Source: Bacteroidales bacterium UBA6431 (lineage in GTDB: Bacteria; Bacteroidota; Bacteroidia; Bacteroidales; UBA932). Taken from it: 64,000 nucleotides of DNA. The position numbers were made by a program, and so were the translations under genes. Location of the stretch: contig DJOT01000005.1 of the NCBI GenBank assembly GCA_002439095.1, forward strand, positions 300 to 64,299, given 5' to 3'. The notes beneath the pieces were generated by a model. It worked only from the letters and a program-made list of their open reading frames with translations, was not told where the DNA came from and did no database searches. Below, in pieces: positions 34,609 to 43,406 of this stretch (the stretch's first letter is position 1; each line of letters begins with the position of its first letter).

Positions 34609-35535
34609 CTATTTCTTCTTCAGGCCCTTGTGGTCACTCCAGAGGCCATAGACTTCACTGACGTTGCCGGCGGTGATGAAGGCCTTGATATCATTGTCAC
34701 GGATAAAAGCCATAAGATTGGCAAACTCATTCTGGGTCAGAAGAGTCTGTATCTCCATGTACTTCTCCCCACTATAGCCTCCCGTCACCTCGTAAAGCGT
34801 ACAGCCTCGGACAATATCTTCAATGATATACTTGCGCAGCCGCTCGTGTTCACGCGAAATGATGCAGACCCTCTTGCGGCGGCTCAGCGAGGCCATGAAA
34901 TAATTGACGATCAGCCCGTTGATCCATGTACCGATAAGGCCGATAATCACAAGTCTGAAAGGATTTATGAGGAAAGCCGTGCAGCATATCAGCACCCCGG
35001 CGATCGTCACCGACATCCCCATGTCGAAGTGGAAATACTTGTTGAAGATCTTCGCTATTATGTCAAGTCCCCCGGTCGAGGCATTGATGCGGAACAATAT
35101 CGCCTGCGAAGCGCTCAGCACCAGCACAAAACAGAGAAGGTCAAACCACAGGTTTCCCATCATGGAAGTCGCCCCCGGCTCCATAAGATGCTCATAAGGA
35201 CATATTTTCTCCCACAAATCCATCATAGGTCCTAGAACCAACGCAGCGTATGCAGTCTTGACTCCGAACTCCGGCCCTATCAAAATATACGCTATAACGA
35301 GGAGGATAGCATTAATTATCAAGACCACAGTGGAGACCTTGACCACAATGCCCATATTGGCAAGCACCCCGCTTATGACAATCGACAAGCCGGAGATACT
35401 GCCGACTACAAGCTTGCTCGGCACGAGAAAATAATATACCGCAGCAGCAGCGATAAACATGGCTACGGAAATCGTGAGCATGTCTCTCCAGAATTTAGGA
35501 GTCTTGACAGAGGCCCAGAAATCAGAATCTTTCAT
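34609..35535 (-). CDS. YitT family membrane protein with DUF2179 domain
   Basis: A 308-residue inner-membrane protein. The N-terminal half holds five or six helices, with the family segments SGLSIVISGVLANMGI and GGLDIIAKI. The C-terminal DUF2179 domain (about 220-300) includes GGYSGEKYMEIQTLLTQNE and is predicted to be cytoplasmic. Function is not established for the family. It begins 33 bp after the stop of the NfnB-like gene, so it could be cotranscribed. Confidence 0.9.
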   Translation of the reverse strand: MKDSDFWASVKTPKFWRDMLTISVAMFIAAAAVYYFLVPSKLVVGSISGLSIVISGVLANMGIVVKVSTVVLIINAILLVIAYILIGPEFGVKTAYAALVLGPMMDLWEKICPYEHLMEPGATSMMGNLWFDLLCFVLVLSASQAILFRINASTGGLDIIAKIFNKYFHFDMGMSVTIAGVLICCTAFLINPFRLVIIGLIGTWINGLIVNYFMASLSRRKRVCIISREHERLRKYIIEDIVRGCTLYEVTGGYSGEKYMEIQTLLTQNEFANLMAFIRDNDIKAFITAGNVSEVYGLWSDHKGLKKK

Positions 35536-35568
35536 TATGGTCGGTTATTAGTGTGTTTTTCCAAAATT

Positions 35569-36969
35569 TTATCGGGAGACTTTCAAATATTCGTCTATCG
35601 CCTTGGCGGCCTTGCGCCCCGCTCCCATGGCAAGTATCACCGTGGCGGCACCGGTGACGGCATCGCCGCCAGCAAATACCCCTGGACGTGTCGTCACGCC
35701 GCACTCATCCGCCACGAGCCCGCCGCGGCGGTTGGTTTCAAGACCAGGAGTCGTTCTGGATATCAACGGATTAGAAGTAGTACCAAGGGCCATTATTACC
35801 GTATCGGTCTCCACCTCAAACTCCGACCCCTCTATTGGCACAGGGCTGCGCCGTCCGCTCGCATCAGGCTCTCCAAGCTCCATCCGGACACAACGCAAAG
35901 ACTTCACCCATCCGCGCTCATCACCGATAATCTCCACCGGATTTGTAAGCAGGTCGAAAACAATCCCCTCATCCTTGGCATGATGCACTTCCTCCCTGCG
36001 GGCAGGCAGTTCCGCCTCCGTGCGGCGATACACTATATGAACCTCCGCCCCGAGACGCAGGGCAGTGCGCGCAGCATCCATGGCCACATTGCCGCCACCG
36101 ACCACACAGACCTTCTTGCCGGCATGTATAGGAGTCAAGTAATCCTCTCTCCAGGCGCACATCAAATTGCTCCGCGTCAGGAACTCGTTGGCCGAGAACA
36201 CCCCGCAGAGGTTCTCCCCCGGGATGCCCATGAACTTCGGCAGCCCCGCGCCGCTCCCGATGAACACAGCCTTGAAGCCCATCTCGTCCATAAGAGAATC
36301 GACGGTCACAGTCCTGCCGACAATCACATCGGTCATTATCTTCACTCCAAGCCGTACCACATCCTGAATCTCCCCACGGAGAACCTTCTCCTTAGGAAGA
36401 CGGAACTCCGGGATGCCGTATTCGAGCACTCCCCCAGCCTTGTGCAGAGCCTCGAAAATCGTCACATCGTAGCCGAGCTTGGCCAAATCGGAGGCGCAGG
36501 CAAGTCCGGCAGGGCCGGAGCCCACGACAGCCACCTTCATTCCATTAGGGGCGACCGTCACACCCGTCTCCGTAGAGTCCGCTCCGCGATGCTCCCGCAT
36601 ATAATCGGCCACAAACCTCTCCAGTTTGCCGATCGCCACAGGCTCCCCCTTGACACCAAGGACACAACTGCCCTCACACTGGGTCTCCTGCGGGCACACA
36701 CGTCCGCAGACCGCGGGCAATGACGAATCCTGAGCTATGACATCAGCCGCCCCGGCAATATCACCGGAACGCAGATGCGCGATGAAATCCGGTATTTTCA
36801 GACCCACCGGACAAGCCCCCACACAACGCGGATTGCGGCAGTGCAGGCAGCGCGAAGCTTCAAGCAGGGCCTCCTGCTCATCATATCCATAGCAAACCTC
36901 ATCGAAATTGGTCGCACGAACTTTCGGATCCTGCTCACGCACAGGCACTCTCGGTATTCTCTCTGCCAT
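35569..36969 (-). CDS. gltA: NADPH-dependent glutamate synthase small-subunit-like flavoprotein (NfnB/SudA type)
   Basis: A 466-residue FAD/NADPH oxidoreductase. The N-terminal Fe-S region has CLHCRNPRCVGACPVGLKIPDF. The FAD-binding motif is VVGSGPAGLACASDLAKLG and the NADPH-binding motif VVGGGNVAMDAARTALRLG. The C-terminal GD motif is FAGGDAVTGAATVILAMGAGR. Paired with the next gene, this matches the electron-bifurcating ferredoxin:NADP transhydrogenase NfnAB or sulfide dehydrogenase SudAB rather than true glutamate synthase, since no large GltB is present. Its ATG overlaps the partner's stop (TAATG). Confidence 0.9.
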   Translation of the reverse strand: MAERIPRVPVREQDPKVRATNFDEVCYGYDEQEALLEASRCLHCRNPRCVGACPVGLKIPDFIAHLRSGDIAGAADVIAQDSSLPAVCGRVCPQETQCEGSCVLGVKGEPVAIGKLERFVADYMREHRGADSTETGVTVAPNGMKVAVVGSGPAGLACASDLAKLGYDVTIFEALHKAGGVLEYGIPEFRLPKEKVLRGEIQDVVRLGVKIMTDVIVGRTVTVDSLMDEMGFKAVFIGSGAGLPKFMGIPGENLCGVFSANEFLTRSNLMCAWREDYLTPIHAGKKVCVVGGGNVAMDAARTALRLGAEVHIVYRRTEAELPARREEVHHAKDEGIVFDLLTNPVEIIGDERGWVKSLRCVRMELGEPDASGRRSPVPIEGSEFEVETDTVIMALGTTSNPLISRTTPGLETNRRGGLVADECGVTTRPGVFAGGDAVTGAATVILAMGAGRKAAKAIDEYLKVSR

Positions 36970-37832
36970 TATTTTCCCCTCCCTATTCTACATTTATGAT
37001 TCTTGAGCGCCTCCGCCTCCTCGGCTTTATATTGGCCCTGTCGGCGCATCGCCTCATCAAAATCCACCTCGGCCCCGTTGAACTCCGGCCCCTCCACGCA
37101 GGCGAACCTCGTCTTCCCGGCCACGCTCACCCTGCAAGCCCCACACATCCCGGTGCCGTCCACCATAAGGGTGTTGAGACTCACCGTGATCGGCAGGCCG
37201 AGCTTCATGGCAGTGAGAGTGGTGAACTTCATCATAATCATCGGTCCTATGGCGACCGCCATGGTGTAGCTGCGCCCCTCCTCACGGACAAGCTTCTCAA
37301 GCAGGGCGGTGACCATCCCATGAAAGCCCTCACTGCCGTCATCGGTGCATATAAACAGATTGTCGCACACCGCAGCCATCTCCTCCTTATAAATCAAAAT
37401 GTCCTTGGTCTTGGCACCTATTATGACATCGACCTTCGCCCCATGAGCGTGCAGCCACTTGGCCTGAGGATACACCGGTGCTGTCCCGACACCGCCGGCA
37501 ATAAAGATATACCTGCAACCGGCGAGCTGCTCCTCCGAAAATGAGACAAACTCGGAAGGATGCCCAAGAGGCCCCGCCACATCGCGGAAACACTCACCCG
37601 GCTCGAATGACAATATATCAGTCGTGGACGCACCTATCTTCTGCGTGACAATCGTCACACTTCCTTCCTTCGCATCGTAGTCACTTATCGTCAATGGGAT
37701 ACGCTCTCCCCTCTCATCAGGGAGAACCATCAGGAACTGTCCCGGCATAGCCGCACGTGCAAGCAGCGGCGCATTGACTTTCATCCGACAGATTGTCGGT
37801 GTAAGCATCTCTTTGGTGATGATCTCGTACAT
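36969..37832 (-). CDS. NfnA/SudB-type ferredoxin-NADP reductase subunit
   Basis: A 287-residue FAD/NAD-binding protein like the electron-transfer subunit of dihydroorotate dehydrogenase. The FAD region includes GERIPLTISDYD, the nucleotide-binding region IFIAGGVGTAPVYPQAKWL, and the C-terminal [2Fe-2S] cysteines MCGACRVSV and FACVEGPEF. The ATG at 37832 gives the family start MYEIITKEMLTPT. The longer in-frame TTG is upstream of the -7 box TATTTTTG (37841-37848) and is rejected. It forms a heterodimer with the adjacent large subunit. Confidence 0.9.
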   Translation of the reverse strand: MYEIITKEMLTPTICRMKVNAPLLARAAMPGQFLMVLPDERGERIPLTISDYDAKEGSVTIVTQKIGASTTDILSFEPGECFRDVAGPLGHPSEFVSFSEEQLAGCRYIFIAGGVGTAPVYPQAKWLHAHGAKVDVIIGAKTKDILIYKEEMAAVCDNLFICTDDGSEGFHGMVTALLEKLVREEGRSYTMAVAIGPMIMMKFTTLTAMKLGLPITVSLNTLMVDGTGMCGACRVSVAGKTRFACVEGPEFNGAEVDFDEAMRRQGQYKAEEAEALKNHKCRIGRGK

Positions 37833-37840
37833 TATGAATT

Positions 37841-37871
37841 CAAAAATAATCAATCCGCCAAAAAGATGCAA
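37841..37871 (-). promoter_or_regulatory. Promoter of the nfnAB-like operon
   Basis: On the minus strand, TTG (37871-37869), a 20-bp spacer and TATTTTTG (37848-37841), ending 8 nt before the ATG. It starts just past the terminator of the upstream OMP gene. Confidence 0.65.
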
Positions 37872-37882
37872 TAAATGCAAAA

Positions 37883-37910
37883 GAAAAACGGCCCCGCAAA
37901 ACGGAGCCGT
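37883..37910 (-). terminator. Intrinsic terminator of the small OMP gene
   Basis: On the minus strand ACGGCTCCG (37910-37902) pairs with CGGGGCCGT (37896-37888) with one T-G, loop TTTTG, followed by TTTTT then CTTTT. It is 20 bp after the stop. Confidence 0.85.
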
Positions 37911-37930
37911 CAATCATTGTCGAAACAAGC

Positions 37931-38374
37931 CTAGAACCTGTAACGCACGCCAAGGGCGAAGCCTGCCCAGCCGAAGCCGCCGCCGGTGAAGCTGAAACCA
38001 GGCCTCCAGTCAAGAGAAACGGAGATAGGGAGAGAGAAGTTATACTCTGCACCTATCTGGCCTACAACACCGAGACCCATCTTGGTCACAGAATTGCCGT
38101 TGTCGTCAGTGCTGCCGTAGAAGCCCACCTGAGCACCTGGGCCACCGTAGAAATTGAAGTTCCCCTCTGAAGCGAAGACGAAGTCATATACGCCAGTGAG
38201 GTAGAATCCGTTGCCGAACAGACCAAGGTCTGCCTCGACGAAATTGGTTCCGAGACCATGCTGATAAGACACCTCCGCACCCCAAGTAGCGCGGACACCG
38301 AGAGCCCTCGGCTGAGCTGAGGCTGCAACTCCGAACATAAGGATGGAGAGAGCCACGATAAGTACTTTCTTCAT
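37931..38374 (-). CDS. Small outer-membrane beta-barrel protein
   Basis: A 147-residue exported protein with a clear signal peptide (MKKVLIVALSILMFGVAASAQ). Alternating hydrophobic/polar strands follow, with many Gly and aromatic residues, ending in GVRYRF, a typical C-terminal aromatic strand of small barrel proteins. Likely an 8-stranded OmpA-like barrel without a peptidoglycan domain. It lies 33 bp after rnfA and may be partly cotranscribed. No specific function can be given. Confidence 0.82.
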   Translation of the reverse strand: MKKVLIVALSILMFGVAASAQPRALGVRATWGAEVSYQHGLGTNFVEADLGLFGNGFYLTGVYDFVFASEGNFNFYGGPGAQVGFYGSTDDNGNSVTKMGLGVVGQIGAEYNFSLPISVSLDWRPGFSFTGGGFGWAGFALGVRYRF

Positions 38375-38407
38375 AAAAGATAAAGTAATTAAAGGTTAAT
38401 AAAAAGG

Positions 38408-39010
38408 TTATTTTACAAGACCGGAGAAACCCAAGAAGGCCATAGCCATGATGCTGACGGAAATCAGCGCGATAGGCAGCCCCCGAAAAGCCTTCGGAAC
38501 GTTGTTCAATGCAAGATGCTCACGGATGCCCGCGAACAGGCACATCGCAAGACCATACCCGAGAGATGTGGCGAGGGCATATACCGTCGCCTCTCCGAGA
38601 TTGAGAAGATGGGCTTCACCACCGAATGTAAACTCCTTGGTGACCACTGTAATTGCCACACCGAGCACGGCGCAGTTGGTAGTGATAAGCGGAAGGAATA
38701 TGCCGAGCGCCTGATAGAGCGACGGGCTGATCTTCTTGAGGACTATCTCCACCATCTGCACAAGGGCCGCAATCACAAGGATGAACGAAATCGTCTGGAG
38801 GAACTCAAGCCCGAACGGCAGAAGCAGATACTTGTTGAGCAGATAGGTCACGACCGTGGCCAGAGTAATCACGAAGCACACTGCCCCTGACATGCCCGTA
38901 GCGGTGGAAAGTTTGTTGGACACTCCCAAGAACGGACAGATGCCGAGGAACTGGGAGAGAAGGACATTGTTGACGAAAATCGCCGATATGATGATAAGAA
39001 TGTATTCCAT
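38408..39010 (-). CDS. rnfA: Rnf complex subunit RnfA
   Basis: A six-helix membrane subunit of the ferredoxin:NAD+ oxidoreductase (Rnf), 200 residues. The segment VNNVLLSQFLGICPFLGVS near the N-terminus contains the conserved Cys that binds the membrane-embedded [2Fe-2S] cluster with RnfE. The GYGLAMCLFAGIREHLAL segment carries the second Cys. It is the last gene of the rnfBCDGEA run, 8 bp after rnfE. Confidence 0.96.
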   Translation of the reverse strand: MEYILIIISAIFVNNVLLSQFLGICPFLGVSNKLSTATGMSGAVCFVITLATVVTYLLNKYLLLPFGLEFLQTISFILVIAALVQMVEIVLKKISPSLYQALGIFLPLITTNCAVLGVAITVVTKEFTFGGEAHLLNLGEATVYALATSLGYGLAMCLFAGIREHLALNNVPKAFRGLPIALISVSIMAMAFLGFSGLVK

Positions 39011-39018
39011 GACTATAT

Positions 39019-39603
39019 CTACTTTTTGGCAAGGAACTTATTGAACAGCACCATCAGATAGCCCAGCACGAGGAACGCTCCCGGCGCCATGACGAAAGCG
39101 AGTATGCCGTCTCCCGGGATGAACTTCCATCCGAATACGGAGCCGCTTCCCAGAATCTCACGGATGATGCCGATGACAGTAAGCGACATGGTGAAGCCGA
39201 GACCGATTCCAAGGCCGTCGCAAGCCGAGTCGAGAACAGAGTTCTTGTTGGCAAACGCCTCTGCACGTCCGAGCACGATACAGTTGACCACGATAAGCGG
39301 GATGAAAAGTCCCAGAGTCTCATATACCGCCGGCACATAAGCCTGCATCAGCAGCTGAAGCACAGTAACAAAAGTCGCAATGATGACGATATATGCCGGG
39401 ATGCGGACCTTGTCTGGCACTGCAGGAGCCACCAGCGAGATGGCCATATTGCTGAGTATGAGCACAAACATCGTGGCAAGCCCCATCTCAAGCCCGTTCA
39501 TCGCAGAAGTGGTGGTCGCAAGTGTCGGACACATTCCGAGCACAAGCACGAAAGTCGGGTTGTCCTTGACAAAACCCTTGGTAATCAGAGAAAGCTTACT
39601 CAT
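39019..39603 (-). CDS. rnfE: Rnf complex subunit RnfE
   Basis: A paralogue of RnfA with inverted topology, 194 residues. Landmarks are NPTFVLVLGMCPTLATTTSA near the N-terminus and GLGIGLGFTMSLTVIGIIREILGSGS. The ATG at 39603 is chosen over the one at 39621 because AAGGAGGAAAGG, a strong Shine-Dalgarno-like tract, lies just before it. It overlaps the rnfG stop by 8 nt. Confidence 0.96.
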   Translation of the reverse strand: MSKLSLITKGFVKDNPTFVLVLGMCPTLATTTSAMNGLEMGLATMFVLILSNMAISLVAPAVPDKVRIPAYIVIIATFVTVLQLLMQAYVPAVYETLGLFIPLIVVNCIVLGRAEAFANKNSVLDSACDGLGIGLGFTMSLTVIGIIREILGSGSVFGWKFIPGDGILAFVMAPGAFLVLGYLMVLFNKFLAKK

Positions 39604-40162
39604 TGTCCTTTCCTCCTTCATTTGTTAATGTGCCGAACACCTTGACGGCATTGGCGACAGCAAGCGTATAAGCCCGGGATGTGATGGTCGAAGCCGTTAT
39701 GGCATCGATGTCACCACCGTCCTTAGTCACCGCCAAACGGGTCGAAGCCGGGTCAAGATTGCGGAACTGCCCGAGGAATCCCTCATCGTTCTGGCACTTG
39801 GCACCAAGTCCCGGGGTCTCGCTGTGAGAGATGACGGAAGTATTGTAGACCTTGCCGTCTGAGGTGATGCCGACCATAACCGCCAGGGCCCCGCCGAAAC
39901 CGTTGGTAACGGAGATGATGGCGTAGCCGGACGAAGTCTTATAGTATGTATACTCCACGCCTTCGAATGACACGGACTGCTCCGCCACATCCCCGGTAAA
40001 CTCGGGAAGCACCTTGGCGATAGCCTTGTTGGTCTTGGCCGCCTGGGCGGCTTTGACCGGCTCCAGCGTCACAGCGTAAGCCACACCGAGCACCGCAGAG
40101 CAGATGAGACATACCAACGTGAGGCAGAGAGCCATATTCTTAAGAGTTGATTGTGCAGCCAT
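39596..40162 (-). CDS. rnfG: Rnf complex subunit RnfG (FMN-binding)
   Basis: A 188-residue subunit with one N-terminal helix (MALCLTLVCLICSAVLGVAYA) and a periplasmic FMN-binding domain. Near the C-terminus DAITASTITSRA holds the Thr expected to carry covalent FMN, attached by ApbE. The SHSETPGLGAKC segment is typical. The ATG at 40162 is favoured because the longer frame would overlap rnfD by more than 30 nt. Confidence 0.95.
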   Translation of the reverse strand: MAAQSTLKNMALCLTLVCLICSAVLGVAYAVTLEPVKAAQAAKTNKAIAKVLPEFTGDVAEQSVSFEGVEYTYYKTSSGYAIISVTNGFGGALAVMVGITSDGKVYNTSVISHSETPGLGAKCQNDEGFLGQFRNLDPASTRLAVTKDGGDIDAITASTITSRAYTLAVANAVKVFGTLTNEGGKDNE

Positions 40163-40164
40163 TT

Positions 40165-41136
40165 CTAAGCCCTCCCGTATTTTTTCTGGTGAAACCAATT
40201 GTTGATAAGAGGGACGGCGCAGTTCATGATGAGAATCGCGAACGACATGCCCTCAGGGTAGGATCCGAAGAAACGGATAAGCACCACAAGCAGACCGATG
40301 CCGATTCCATACACCACACCGCCGAGCGTGCTCATAGGCGAGGTCACGTAGTCGGTCGCCATGAAGCAGGAGCCGAGAACCATACCGCCGGTGAGAAGGT
40401 TGAAGACCGGATCGGTGTAAGTAGAAGGATCAACGAGCCAGAGAATGCCGGAGAACACGAAAACCGTAGCGAAAATGCTGAGCGGAATCCATGGCTTGAC
40501 AACCTTGCGGACAAGCAGATAGACAAAACCAGCCAGCAGGGCGAGAGTGGAAATCTCTCCGGCTGAACCGCCTATGTTAAGGAAGAGCGTACGCAAGTAG
40601 TCGGTACCCGCCACAGCCTCGACCCCGCCTTCGGCGTAGCGGCCGAGCAGCGTGGCCCCGGAAACGGCGTCCGTGGCATGAATGAAGCCTGGAGTCACCG
40701 TCCAGTCAGTCATATAGGTTGGGAAGGATATCAGCAGGAACACGCGACCCGCGATGGCAGGGTTGAAGATGTTCTGCCCGATGCCGCCAAAAGTCATCTT
40801 GACGACGCCGATTGAGAACAAAGCCCCTATAAGCACAACCCACCATGGTGTCGTCACCGGAAGGTTCATGGCCAACAGCAGACCGGTAACGGCAGCCGAA
40901 AGATCAGAAATCGTGGACGGCCTCTTGAGAAGCCACTTGGTCACAGCCCACTCGACCAGCACGCAGGAAGCGATGCTGACAGCAAGCACAAGAAGTTCCG
41001 CCCATCCGTAAAACAACACGGACACCACTGCCGCAGGCGCAAGAGCGATGAGCACATCCCTCATTATCGAGCGGGTGGACACATCCGCATGTATGTGCGG
41101 AGACGGAGAAACTAACAATTTTCCCATATTATTCAT
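40165..41136 (-). CDS. rnfD: Rnf complex subunit RnfD
   Basis: A polytopic membrane subunit of about 323 residues. It has the family start LLVSPSPHIHA and the covalent FMN site SGATLLG (in TDAVSGATLLGRY), with helices on both sides. The conserved GSCFMATDYVTSPMS segment lies near the C-terminus. The ATG at 41136 overlaps the rnfC stop in the same ATGAATAA pattern as the other junctions; an ATG at 41127 is possible. Confidence 0.96.
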   Translation of the reverse strand: MNNMGKLLVSPSPHIHADVSTRSIMRDVLIALAPAAVVSVLFYGWAELLVLAVSIASCVLVEWAVTKWLLKRPSTISDLSAAVTGLLLAMNLPVTTPWWVVLIGALFSIGVVKMTFGGIGQNIFNPAIAGRVFLLISFPTYMTDWTVTPGFIHATDAVSGATLLGRYAEGGVEAVAGTDYLRTLFLNIGGSAGEISTLALLAGFVYLLVRKVVKPWIPLSIFATVFVFSGILWLVDPSTYTDPVFNLLTGGMVLGSCFMATDYVTSPMSTLGGVVYGIGIGLLVVLIRFFGSYPEGMSFAILIMNCAVPLINNWFHQKKYGRA

Positions 41137-42514
41137 CTTTCTTTTTTGCAGCTTCAGCGGCAGCCTTTGCGGCTGCGGCGCGACCACGGATTATACCCAT
41201 CACCTGCCCCTTGGCCTGACGGATGTAGTCAAGCAGCGGGATATTGGCCGGACAACTGTACAGACAGCATCCGCACTCGATACAATCCTGCACGGCATTA
41301 TGTTCAAGAGCGGCGAAATCAGCCGCCTTGTACAAGCGGTTGAGAAGGAACGGCTCAAGCCCCATAGGGCAGGCGTCGCTGCAACGTCCGCAGCGGATAC
41401 AGCCGCCTTCCGCTTTGCGCTCCGTGGCTTCCCGGCTCAGATAGAGAATCGAAGAAGAGCCCTTGACAGTGCAGGCGTCAACATTGCTGATGGCCTTGCC
41501 CATCATCGGACCGCCGCTGATTATCTTGGCAGCCCCCTCCGGTATGCCTCCGGCCTGCTCCATTATATATGAGAGAGGTGTACCTATTCGGAAGAGATAA
41601 TTGTGCTGTCTTTCCACAGGAAGGCAATCCCCGGTCACGGTCAAAGTATTGGTGACAAGAGGCTTGTTCTTCTGTACTGCCTCATATACAGCAAGGGCCG
41701 TGGCCACGTTCTGCACCACTGCACCGGCATCGATAGGCAGGCAGCCGGACTTCACCTGACGATGAAGCACAGCATCGATGAGCTGTTTCTCTCCACCCTG
41801 AGGGTAACGCTTTTTGAGGACAGCCACCTCCATGTTCTTGTAACCCAATTCGGAAACGGCCTTGCTCAAGGCCTCGATGGCTTCAGGCTTGTTTTCCTCA
41901 ACTCCAATGACACAGCGGCAGCCGAGGACTTTCTGCATGATGGCGGCACCGACCACAATCTCACGCGGTCTCTCCACCATGATACGGAAATCGCTGGTAA
42001 GGTAAGGTTCACACTCCGCTCCGTTGATTATCAAGCACTCTGCGACCTTGCCGGGAGCCGGGTTGAGCTTGACATGCGTAGGGAATGTCGCGCCTCCAAG
42101 CCCCACGACACCGCAGGCCTTTATGCGGTCAAGGATGGCTGCACGATCCTGAGGGATCTCGGTGACAAGTGTCTTGGAAAGATCAATACCCTCTGCCCAC
42201 TCGTCTCCCTCCACTGCAATCTCGACATGAGTCATCCAGTTACCGGCAAGATCCTTGCGCGGAGCGATGCTCTTGACCGTACCGGATACAGGAGAGTGTA
42301 CAAAAGCCGAGATGAACCCTCCCGGTTCTGCAATCACCTGTCCCGCCTTGACCGCATCTCCGACGGCGACCACCGGTTTGGCAGGAGCGCCGAGGTGCTG
42401 AGCCATTGAGACATACACCGTCCCGGGAAGGGGAAGGGTCTCGATGGCGCAGCCGCGTGAAATCTTGTTGTCATGCGGATGCACTCCGCCGATGGAAAAA
42501 GTCAACTTATTCAT
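41129..42514 (-). CDS. rnfC: Rnf complex subunit RnfC
   Basis: The NADH-binding peripheral subunit, 461 residues. It starts MNKLTFSIGGVHPHDNK. The flavin/NADH-binding region includes GVVGLGGATFPTHVKL and LIINGAECEPYLTSD. Two [4Fe-4S] motifs follow: CIRCGRCSDACPMGLEP and CIECGCCLYSCPANIPL. The Ala/Lys-rich tail is common. The frame extends upstream, but the ATG at 42514 gives the family start and overlaps rnfB by 8 nt. Confidence 0.97.
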   Translation of the reverse strand: MNKLTFSIGGVHPHDNKISRGCAIETLPLPGTVYVSMAQHLGAPAKPVVAVGDAVKAGQVIAEPGGFISAFVHSPVSGTVKSIAPRKDLAGNWMTHVEIAVEGDEWAEGIDLSKTLVTEIPQDRAAILDRIKACGVVGLGGATFPTHVKLNPAPGKVAECLIINGAECEPYLTSDFRIMVERPREIVVGAAIMQKVLGCRCVIGVEENKPEAIEALSKAVSELGYKNMEVAVLKKRYPQGGEKQLIDAVLHRQVKSGCLPIDAGAVVQNVATALAVYEAVQKNKPLVTNTLTVTGDCLPVERQHNYLFRIGTPLSYIMEQAGGIPEGAAKIISGGPMMGKAISNVDACTVKGSSSILYLSREATERKAEGGCIRCGRCSDACPMGLEPFLLNRLYKAADFAALEHNAVQDCIECGCCLYSCPANIPLLDYIRQAKGQVMGIIRGRAAAAKAAAEAAKKKDE

Positions 42515-43406
42515 TTGTGGCCTCCTTCTTTGCTGCTGCCGGAACTGGAGCCGGAGCCGGTTTCGGCTCCACTTTCTTAGGTGTGAAACCGACAACATGG
42601 ATGGCGCCGGTAGGACACTCGAAGAAGCACTGCCCGCAGGCCTTGCATTTGTTGTAATCTATATAGCTGAGGTTGTCCGAAATCGTGATCGCATCAAACT
42701 TGCAGACCTTCGCGCACTTGCCGCAGCCTATGCACGCGGCCGTACATGCCTTGCGGGCCACTCCGCCCTTGTCTTTGTTCACACAAGACACATAGACCCT
42801 GCGGTTGTTCTTAGGAGTCGTGCCGAGGTTGCGGAGTTCGATTATGCCCTTCGGGCAAGCCTTCGCACAAGCCCCGCAAGCCGTGCAGAGAGCCTCGTCA
42901 ACGACAGGAAGCCCCGTCTGCGGATCCATGGAGATGGCACCGAACTTGCAGGCGGCCACACAGTCGCCACAGCCCAGACATCCGTAGGAACAGCCTGTGT
43001 CCCCGCTGTAGAGCGCGGCTTTAACACGGCATGAAGACGCTCCGCCGTATTCATTGGTACGGGGACGGTTGGCGCAACTTCCGTTGCAGCGGACCACCGC
43101 CACTTGAGGAGCTTTCTCCTTGACCTCATAGCCAAGGATAGCGGCCACCTTCTTCATCACCTCATTGCCGCCTACAGGGCAGTACTGATGGTCAAGATTC
43201 GGGGCCTTGACAGCAGCATCCGCAAACGCACGGCAGCCGGCAAAACCGCAGCCGCCGCAGTTGGCGCCCGGCATCACCTTCTCCACTTCATCAATACGCG
43301 GATCCTCCTCGACCCTGAACTTTCTGGCCACCCAGAAGAGCACCAGAGAGAGCAGAAGGCCAAGAACCGTAAGAATCACGACGGTCAGGATAACAGTGTT
43401 TGTCAT
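42507..43406 (-). CDS. rnfB: Rnf complex subunit RnfB
   Basis: The polyferredoxin that takes electrons from reduced ferredoxin, 299 residues. It has an N-terminal membrane anchor (VILTVVILTVLGLLLSLVLFW), the RnfB-type cluster motif CGGCGFAGCRAFADA, and three paired 4Fe-4S regions: CLGCGDCVAACKFGAI/CTACGACAKACPKGII, CIGCGKCAKVCKFDAI and CKACGQCFFECPTGAI. The Pro/Ala-rich C-terminus is probably flexible. Its ATG overlaps the rseC stop (TAATG). Confidence 0.97.
   Translation of the reverse strand: MTNTVILTVVILTVLGLLLSLVLFWVARKFRVEEDPRIDEVEKVMPGANCGGCGFAGCRAFADAAVKAPNLDHQYCPVGGNEVMKKVAAILGYEVKEKAPQVAVVRCNGSCANRPRTNEYGGASSCRVKAALYSGDTGCSYGCLGCGDCVAACKFGAISMDPQTGLPVVDEALCTACGACAKACPKGIIELRNLGTTPKNNRRVYVSCVNKDKGGVARKACTAACIGCGKCAKVCKFDAITISDNLSYIDYNKCKACGQCFFECPTGAIHVVGFTPKKVEPKPAPAPVPAAAKKEATNE

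Noticed and set aside
35551..36723. A 390-codon plus-strand ORF
   Set aside because: Antisense to the NfnB-like flavoprotein; His/Arg-rich composition typical of shadow frames.
35569..36969. True glutamate synthase small subunit
   Set aside because: No large subunit is nearby, and the overlapping partner is a DHOD-type electron-transfer subunit, which fits NfnAB/SudAB instead.
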